Positions 56,434-64,000 of a DNA stretch of 64,000 bases are shown one piece after another. The notes below the pieces were generated by a model that saw only the letters and a program-made list of their open reading frames with translations, did not search any database and was not told the origin of the DNA. Position numbers and translations under genes: made by a program. The stretch is from Episyrphus balteatus. Its lineage: Eukaryota; Arthropoda; Insecta; Diptera; Syrphidae. Each line of letters begins with the position of its first letter. Positions within the stretch are counted from its first letter, which is position 1. The stretch is from contig NC_079134.1 of assembly GCF_945859705.1 (NCBI RefSeq), forward strand, positions 46,120,402-46,184,401, read 5' to 3'.

Positions 56434-57019
56434 TAGGGTGCTTTTTATATGGTCGAAAAATTTTTTTTCGATTTTTTAATGGGACACCCCTGCATTATGT
56501 TCTACCATATAAGCATAGAATATGTTATTTTTTCCGATTTTAATAATAAAATTTACAAAAGATTTAAGTAAAAAAAAAGATCAATTTCAACAACATTTTT
56601 TTTTTCTTGCAATACAAAAGTACACTAAAGACCCAATTTTTCAATCTTTTAATAAACAGTCAGTTAACTGTCTGACGAATAAAGATATAAGGCTCATAAA
56701 TAATCAGATAAAAACATTGGATTTTTCAATTAAGAAAGATCACTCAGTTACAGAATAACACAAAAAAAAATGTCAAATTTTTATCAAAATTTCTTTTAAA
56801 ACAGCTAAAGATTTAATATAAAGGACTTAATTCTAATTACAAATTTTAAAATTTTCTGAGAAAAAAAAAAACAAAATTTGGGGTATTTCTCAAAACTTTG
56901 GATTGTGGTAGCGACCCCTAGAACGTGTTTAAACTGGACCAAATTTTATCCAATTTATATTTAAGGCATGAAGGACAAAATGAAAGGGTTTCGAAAATTG
57001 ATTTTTAAGAAGCACCCTA
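56434..57019. mobile_element. hAT-like non-autonomous element with perfect 8-bp target duplication
   Basis: TAGGGTGCTTTTTA and TAAGAAGCACCCTA are inverted ends. ATAGATAT occurs directly at 56426-56433 and 57020-57027. The 8-bp duplication and TAGGG-type ends suit the hAT superfamily. The 78-codon frame at 56522-56758 resembles no transposase. Confidence 0.8.
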
Positions 57020-60000
57020 ATAGATATCGAAGACACCACAATAAGATCGGTTAAATACATTTGTGCCCATTATTATGAAAGTGGACTAAGTCACTTTTTG
57101 CATTGTTTAAAGAAAAACTTACATAATAATTTTCTTATAACGATTTAATTATATTTCTTTTATGAAATCACTATAGGAGCAATAAAGAAGTTTATTTACT
57201 GCAATTTCGCTTTCAAATTAACTGTACCTCTTAAATTATAATTATTTTAAGGCTAGATTTGAGGCTATTTTTAGGAGTGACTTTCATAATTAAGGGCTAA
57301 TTTTATTGTTTATTTCTCTTTGAACAAAAGCCTCTATTTTTGTTTGAAATTTTGCTCTGAAAACCCCTGTTTTGTTGAATTCAAATTATAATATTTTTCG
57401 ATCTAGCTTCAACTTTGGAAATTTTTATATTTTTTTGAAAACTAATAATTGCTCTCATTAATTTCCTCACTTACCTTTTCATTGCAGTTTAACTTCAGAA
57501 ATAAATGAAACCGATGAAAGTAAATTGTGGAATGCAAACTTTTATTTTTCAAATCAATTTAAATTTTATTTCAAGTGAAAGTAAAATGAAAAATCTAGTT
57601 TTATTTGATTTGAAATTAAATTAAAAATTTATTGAGTTTGAATTAGTATTTTAATGCAATTTCTTTAAAGTATTTTTGTATATTATCCATTGTAATTTAG
57701 GAGAAAAAAATCATTTCTTCAAGCTTCAATCATAATACAAATATACAATCATTCTTTTAAGTTATTTAGAAACTGGTCACTGTGACGTATGAGTGATTTT
57801 TTTTTTCTCAACATTTCGCCTAAAATTAAAATACCCACCTAAAATATTCTTCATAATAATTTTTTTGTCATATCTACATAAACACGTCATAAGCTAGTTG
57901 ATTTTTGCAAATATAAATTAGCATAAACTATAAGATAGAACATTTTTATCTTATCTTAAGAATGAGACTTTATTTAAATTATAATAATTTAAAACCTGTT
58001 TGACTACTTTATTTGTAATTTCTTCTGCCATTTATTCTCACCAGAAATGACCTTGTCAGCGTTCAGCTCAAATCGAGTTATATATTTTCATTAAGTTTGC
58101 TTGTTTCAATTAAATTAAACAAAAAAAAAAAGATTGATGAATAAAAATGTTCTCGTATTAAAGTAATATACACGACCTGTGTCGTACGAACTTTCTTACA
58201 ATTTTTTTTAAATTTTTGTTATTTTACAGAAAACCCTAAAAAATAGTTTTATTTTTAATGAAACACCATTTAGGAAATTTTCAAAAAAGGCTTTGTTGAA
58301 AAGCCTTTGGTCTTTTTCAAAACTGTCTTGAAATCTAGCCTTAGCTTGAAAATCATTCTTAAGTTGCTATTTATTTTCACAAATACAACACTTACTAAAT
58401 AGTTGTTGTGGTCAGTCTTAAAAAAATTATTTGTGGTGGTCGGTGTTGGGTTAAATCCTTGACTTTTCATAGTCTTGATTTTGGTCAATGGACCCAAGTG
58501 AAATTCTAAAAGCAAAATTAAAAGAGTAATAAACTTTACATTGTCAAGTTTTTCAATAGTATGATGATAACTTTGCATATACGAGTATTGGTACTAAAGT
58601 CAATTAATAATTTATTGACCTGAGAACCACAGCTATTAACAAGTAGGGAAAGTTGATAACAAAAAAAAAAAAAATATAAATAAGAACTTAAAATCGTATT
58701 GTCGTTTTATTAAATAGAGTAAAACAAAGCAATTTTATCAAGTCACTGAAATCGAAAGAGTTTAAAGTCCAAGGCTGTTATACAAGCCAAGTAAATAAAT
58801 ACAAAAATATTTTTTTTTTTGTTTAATGAGGAGGTAACGCTTGCGATTAGTAAGGCAATGAAATCGAAATAATTGTTGTTGTTTTTTTTCATGGAAAAAG
58901 GGTTAGGTTTTGTTTTTCATTTTTTACTTACAATGGGAAAATCAAAATAATTATTACATTTTGGTTGATTCATAACTATTCTAATCTCAATTGTTAAATG
59001 GCAAGTGTACTTTGGACTAAACTTTTATTCATGGGACGCCTACAACTCTTGCATTTTGATCCAGTAAATAAATTTATTTTGTATTTCATCATTTTATGAC
59101 CAAAGGAGCAAAGTACAAAAGAATACTTGTATGTATGAGTATTAAATTAAGTAAAAAGCCTATTGTTCGTGAAATGATAAATAATTCCATGATAATTGCT
59201 TTGATTAAAGAAATTCTAACATAGAAACAGAACATTGAACCACAAATTGTTTTTTTTTTTTATCAAAAACTGAATTTGAATTACAAAAATACATGTGTAC
59301 AGTGAATAACAAATTTGATTATATCAATCAATTAATCGAAATGAATATAAATTATGTCAGGAATTTAATTTTTTGAGTAGATTGTTTTGTCACAGTAAAA
59401 TTTCCCACGTTTTGTGTTTTTCAACTAGGTTTTTATTTATTTAAGCAATCTCGATGAATTTATAACTATTATATACATATGTGTCATTTAAATTTTTTTG
59501 AATAAATTAAAATGAATAAATGCATTGAACTTGTGCATTCTAAATCGCCTTTGAAAGCCAAAGGTTAGGTTGCGATTAAGTGAAAGTGCTACAAGGTCAA
59601 TGCAAAATACATGTTGATTTGATATAAGATAGATAGAGAGCACTTTCTAGCGAATCTCACTCCAGATGATCATTTACGCAGATGAGAATAACTAGAATAG
59701 ATATACAAATTCTTCCAAAAAGAAAAGATTCTCTCAGGATTACGTACAGTAATGAAGTTTTTTCAATATTTCTCTTGATCACCTGCATTGCAAGACTCAC
59801 AGATTTTTTCCAAAATTGAGTTAACTACGACGCCAAAATGTTCTAAATCTCTTGTTATTGTTTCAATTTCATGAGTAGATTTCAAGTGATTTCACCTGAA
59901 CTTTGTTCATTGTTCATTTGCATTGGAGGAGAGACTTGCTAATGACCTTATTGATATCGAGCTGGAAAATAAAATGAAAAATATCTCTATTTTTAAAAGA

Positions 60001-60091
60001 TTGACTTCCCGATTATATTGTTCGCTATCCTTTTGTCCATTCATTGAAATTTTTAAAACATTTTATGTTCATTTTCTTAATCGTTTTTTTT

Positions 60092-60300
60092 TCAGCAAAA
60101 TTAGCTACAATGGGACCTAGAACACTACCTTGTGGTACCTTAGTCACTATTTCCTTAAATTTTTGTTTTTTGCTTGCCTTACGCAATTTTTTTTGTTTTT
60201 AGATGTCCTGTATGAATAGTTTAAAGCCCTACAGACAGAACTTGTCTTAATTTAAATTTGAAGTTTCAGTGCCATACGTTGTCAAAGGCAAGAGGCACAT
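60092..60300 (-). pseudogene. Non-LTR retrotransposon reverse transcriptase remnant
   Basis: On the minus strand GTACCACAAGGTAGTGTTCT continues to encode VPQGSVLGP, the conserved motif of non-LTR (LINE) reverse transcriptases. Upstream, in shifted frames, FDNVWH and KFKLRQ are consistent with the preceding A-F-D-x-V-W-H block. Several stops and frame changes; about 200 bp remain. Jockey/R1-like clade is likely but not proven. Confidence 0.65.
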
Positions 60301-60334
60301 AATTTTTCTCAATGACGTCCGTTTAATTAAGCAC

Positions 60335-60469
60335 CAGTGTTGCGGAATGAAAAAAAATCATGATTTGGCCAAATTTGGGAAAAACAAAAAATGTGTTTAC
60401 ATATTTAATATTTATGATAGGTTCAGGATTGATGAAAACTATGATAAATCATAGTTTTTGGCAACACTG
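60335..60469. mobile_element. Short hAT MITE with CAGTGTTGC ends
   Basis: CAGTGTTGCGGAA and TTTTTGGCAACACTG are inverted ends, similar to those of the element at 35530-35919. ATCATGATTTG / ATAAATCATAG extends the dyad. Flanks TTAAGCAC and TATAAGCAC are similar but offset by two bases. Confidence 0.55.
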
Positions 60470-60887
60470 CTATAAGCACATGATCAATCTTGGTCTTAAA
60501 ACTAGACTGGTGGTCAAATATTAGACAATTTTTGAAGAAATATTCTCTCAAAAGAAGAAATATTCTCTCAAAAACTTCCGATATTACAGAGAGAAGCGAA
60601 ATGAGCTTGTACGATTTCTTTTCATGCGATGGATCATTGATTTGGAATATATTTAAAATCAGTGAGTAGCATTCATTTTAAAAAGTTGGTTTACTAAATT
60701 TTTATATGGAAACATTCTAAAAATTTCTGCAGTAATAAAGTGATATCTGGGAGCTGTTTTAAATTAAGATTCTTACATTTATATTTTTTTGTTTTGCTGG
60801 ATTATTTTTTTATTTATTACCTTTTGTTTGACTTCTTTAAATCCAATAAAACGCATTTTTTTTTATATTTTGTATAATCTATATACG

Positions 60888-61015
60888 TCGAAGACCTTTT
60901 TGCCTCATCATCAGGATCAAAAATACAATTTAAACAATTATTTATTTTAAATATTTTTGATCCTGATGATGAGGCAAAAAGGCCCTCGAAGTATATAGAT
61001 TATACAAAATATTAA
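60888..61015. repeat. Inverted repeat around CCTGATGATGAGGCAAAAAGG
   Basis: AATCTATATACGTCGAAGAC, CTTTTTGCCTCATCATCAGG and ATCAAAAATA at the left are the inverse of the right side (60953-61005), separated by about 45 AT-rich bp. Outer parts (TATTGGATTTAAA, AAAATGCGTTT) also pair, extending to about 60835 and 61050. A foldback of about 215 bp. Confidence 0.65.
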
Positions 61016-62149
61016 AAAAAAAATGCGTTTTATTGGATTTAAAAAGTAAAACTAAAGGTTAAATAATTAAGCTTCTTAATTTCTTTGTTTAGTTCGATAA
61101 GTCAGTTTTATAATCTTTGACTTCTTGGATTTTCAAAAAAATATCAATTTTCGAAAGTCGAATTATTATACTGAGGCATTTCAAAAAGTCATTTAAAGAG
61201 GACGCAAATTAATTAAAAAATTTTCGTTATTTTATGAATTTGAAATAAGGAACTAGGGCACAAACATTTTTATTCATTTATAAATCATCAGAACTATTAA
61301 TTTTTGTTTTAAAAACAAATACCTACAATAATCTATTGCAGACAAAATTATGAAATATTTCTTTTCTTTAAAACAATTGCCCTAGAAAAGTTTTATTTTG
61401 ATTGTGTTTTATTTCATTAGTCATGTCTCACATGGTAGGTATATCACTATAAAAGCACGTTTTGACATTTCAAATAATAAAACAATAATTTTATTTGTTT
61501 TTTTTTTCTTTTCTTCCAAATTTAGACTTTGAACAAAAAAAGTTTCATTTTTTAATGATAACCTTAGTCAATGTTAAACTTGAAAACTAATATGCAATCT
61601 TACTAACTACCTTCTCGTTGTTATTGTAATTAAAAATTATGAAACTAATAAATGCGGTTACTTTGGTATAATTACACACATAGAGAAGGTTAAATTTCTT
61701 TTACACTTTTTATAAAGGTAGACGAATGTAATATTTAATTACACTAAAATTAAATTTCATTACGAGACAAAAGTAATCATACAAAACTTGAAAATTTATT
61801 TTAAGTACATAAAAATGTATATCTCTCAAGTGTTTTATTTTATAATAATCGTTGTTAATTGGAGTTTGTTAGTTAAGTATCTTTTTTTTGTGTTATGACT
61901 TTCAGAGTCACATTAGGTTAGAAACTACATTTTTTACTGTCGGTTTTTACTTGGTGAATCACTGGTTTTTTTGAAGTTATACTTCTTATGGGAGGGTGAG
62001 TATGAAAATTTACTTTTTGACAAGAATGTCAAAGGGATTATGACGCGATCACCCTGGGTAGCAGGGCTGTCGTTTCACCTTTAGAGTAGGCAGTACTTTA
62101 GTATTTAAAAATGCAGTACGCCGCAGTACGGAAAACATAAAACACACAA

Positions 62150-62353
62150 CACGTTGCAAGTTCCATGTTTTATGTGGCAAGTTGCATGTGGCAAGTTGTA
62201 TGTGGCAAGTTGTATGTGGCAAGTTGTATGTGGCAAGTTGTATGTGGCAAGCTGCATGTGGCAAGTTGCGTGTGGTAAGTTGCATGTGGCAAGTTGCGTG
62301 TGGCAAGTTGCATGTGACAAGTTGCATTTCGTAATTCCCATGTGGCAAGTTGC
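62150..62353 (+). repeat. 14-bp minisatellite, about 14 units
   Basis: The unit is TGGCAAGTTGCATG with TATG, CGTG and other variants. Since 14 is not divisible by 3, long cysteine/histidine/threonine-rich frames appear in all phases on both strands; they are by-products. The array stops where the hAT-like element inserts. Confidence 0.9.
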
Positions 62354-63575
62354 CAGGGTTGCAAAAAGCTCACATTTCAGCTCAGCTCAAATTTGAGCTA
62401 GCTCACTTTTGATCTAGGTACCATAGCTCAGCTCATTTGAGCTGAGCTGAAAGTGAGCTGAGCTGAAATTCCCCCAAATTCCGACGCCTATATCTCGGAA
62501 TTTTGAAGAAAATGAAAAAAAATTTTTGATGCCAAACTGTAGCGGAGACTCTAACCTACATTTGGGTACAACTCTCATCCCTGTAGGTCTATGCGTTCTC
62601 AAACCGGGAGAACTTAAAAGTAAAAAAAAAAATAGGCACGATTCGGAAAAAATAGGCATGATGTGGCGGTTTAACATGGAAGGCGATTTTTGAAAAATCT
62701 GACAAGGTGCAAAGCGTAGGCCCATGACACAAGCTATCATTTGGCATCACTCCCAAAAATTGCTCTCAAGCGGTTTAGCTTCTAGGAGCGTTCAAAGATT
62801 CGGGGATTTTTCGAAAAAAAATTTTACCCCAACTTTCAAAGGCGATTTTCTCGGAATTTTAAAAAAAGTCGAAAAACCGGATTATACCACTATCGGGTAG
62901 CTGAGAACATAAGCTTTCATATGGCACCACTCCCCTGTCTCTAGATCAAAGCGTTCGAACGCCTATATCGCGGAATTTTGAAGAAAATGAAAAAAAAAAA
63001 ATGTTTTGATGCCAAAAGGTAGCGGGGACTCTAACCTACATTTGGGTACAACTCTCATCCCTGTAGGTCCACGCGTTCTCAAACCGGGAGAACTTAAAAG
63101 TAAAAAAAAAATTAGGCACGATTCTGATAAAATAGGCATGATGTGGCGGTTTAACATGGAAGGCGATTTTTTAAAAATCTGATAATGTGCAAAGCATAGG
63201 CCCATGACACAAGCTATCATTTGGCATCACTCCCAAAAATTGATCTCAAGCGGTTTAGCTTCTAGGAGCGTTCAAAGATTCGGGGATTTTTCGAAAAAAA
63301 ATTTTACCCCAACTTTCAAAGGCGATTTTCTCGGAATTTTAAAAAAAGTCGAAAAACCGGATTGTACCGGAATTTTTTTTTTATGATAAAAAAAGAAATA
63401 TTTTACTAAAAAAATAGAAACATATTTACTATTAAAAAAACCAAGAAAAAAGATCACGAAAAATTATCTGTTTTATTTATAAAAATATCCATGTGTTAAA
63501 ATAATTCCACTAATAACAAGAACCAAACATCTGTGAACTGAGCTCAGCTAACTTTTGAGCTTTGTAGCAACCCTG
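62354..63575. mobile_element. hAT-like element with CAGGGTTGC ends and internal 475-bp duplication
   Basis: CAGGGTTGCAAAAAGCTCA and TGAGCTTTGTAGCAACCCTG are inverted ends; flanks CAAGTTGC (62346-62353) and CAAGTTCC (63576-63583) match 7 of 8, as in a hAT duplication. GAGCTGAGCTGAAA motifs crowd the left subterminal region. Units 62484-62958 and 62959-63370 are direct copies (offset 475 bp) including ACATTTGGGTACAACTCTCA and GGCACGATTC. Minus-strand frames of 108 and 85 codons are the same sequence in each unit; no transposase similarity. Confidence 0.7.
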
Positions 63576-64000
63576 CAAGTTCCATATTGCTACTACTAGT
63601 GCTGAAGCACACACAATTCTCATAAAATTACCATATCGCACATTTTATGCGCAATTCATTTACTTTCGTTAACCATATACCGTACGTTCTGAACCGCACA
63701 ACATGAGTAAATTTCACAGAATAAATTGAAAACTACATGGACTCAAGGAGGATGAAAGAATTAATTTATTGTTCACTTGATAAAAATGTAAAAAAACTAA
63801 GTGTGGATTAATTACTTCATAATAGAAATTAAAAATATCAAATGAAATTCATTAACATATGTATACTGAATGAGAAGTATAACTTCAGTCGCGTGTACAT
63901 GTGTACACACACTCTTTTTTTTTTATTAAGTTTAAAGTTTCTTAAAAAACAGGGATCTTTTTAACCTCCTTATATTCAATAAATAATAATCTATTCATGT

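Larger units (their letters stand above)
61973..63886. repeat. Region bounded by two GAAGT-W-ATAACTTC-type palindromes
   Basis: GAAGTTATACTTC at 61973-61985 and GAAGTATAACTTC at 63874-63886 bracket the minisatellite and hAT-like insertion. The left flank inward (ATTTACTTTTTGACAAGAA) matches the inverse of 15179-15215, and the right flank outward (GTCGCGTGTACATGTGTACA) matches the inverse of 10223-10250. The outermost pieces therefore belong to the 15176-15945 family, here expanded by later insertions. Confidence 0.45.

Noticed and set aside
62049..62396. Overlapping Cys/His/Thr-rich frames on both strands resembling a repeat protein
   Set aside because: They arise in every phase from the 14-bp minisatellite; frames open in all phases at once indicate repeat structure, not coding.

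Overview
The window looks like AT-rich nuclear DNA from an insect, most likely a brachyceran (possibly drosophilid-like) fly. The basis is split genes with very short introns (63, 64 and 67 nt) beside very long ones, a DINE/Helentron-type repeat with internal repeats of about 147 bp, Tc1-superfamily, hAT-type, piggyBac-type and Penelope-like remnants, and an insect-style ABCG transporter. The order call is inference; no ribosomal or mitochondrial marker is present. No prokaryotic features, tRNA, rRNA or CRISPR array were seen.

Genes. (1) The only large gene is on the minus strand: five exons of an ABCG1/ABCG4-type half transporter between 51572 and 38193. They encode about 600 residues, from just downstream of Walker A to the stop codon. 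The upstream exon with Walker A is not visible up to 64000, so the intron on that side exceeds 12 kb. (2) A tiny two-exon gene at 20433-20625 (+) encodes a 41-residue precursor with a signal peptide and a predicted 16-residue mature peptide. It has a TATA-like box, an initiator, a fly-like start context, a 67-nt intron and poly(A) signals. (3) A 76-codon open frame at 33144-33374 is unrecognised.

Everything else is mostly transposable-element DNA, much of it nested. 1-4236: a foldback MITE, then a 1.8-kb element (copy A) split by a 1645-bp palindromic Tc1 derivative with 797-bp arms. 7245-13401: hAT-like and TA-flanked elements, a Penelope-like GIY-YIG fragment and a run of four hairpin MITEs. 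15176-15945 and 61973-63886: a foldback family marked by a 13-bp palindrome. 18045-20040: a microsatellite-bearing repeat family that recurs at 45040 and 53340. 22329-23490: MITE and large foldback. 25036-25660, 36417-37368 and three copies inside the ABCG intron: a foldback family flanked by TAA/TTA. 27930-29718: inverted copy B of the 1.8-kb element, which preserves the empty target site of the Tc1 palindrome. 31192-32299: an element built from degenerate 20-bp quasi-palindromes. 33733-35175: DINE/Helentron-like repeat with a 147-bp tandem array. 35522-35927: hAT MITE with a perfect 8-bp target duplication. 44700-45955: piggyBac-like TTAA element. 48427-49902: a MITE interrupted by a hAT-like element. 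52430-53310: dead Tc1 copy interrupted by a MITE. 56434-57019: hAT-like element with a perfect 8-bp duplication. 62130-63583: 14-bp minisatellite with a hAT-like insertion.

The most notable items are the palindromic Tc1 derivative with identifiable empty site, the micropeptide gene, the quasi-palindrome array and the modular TWA-flanked foldback family.
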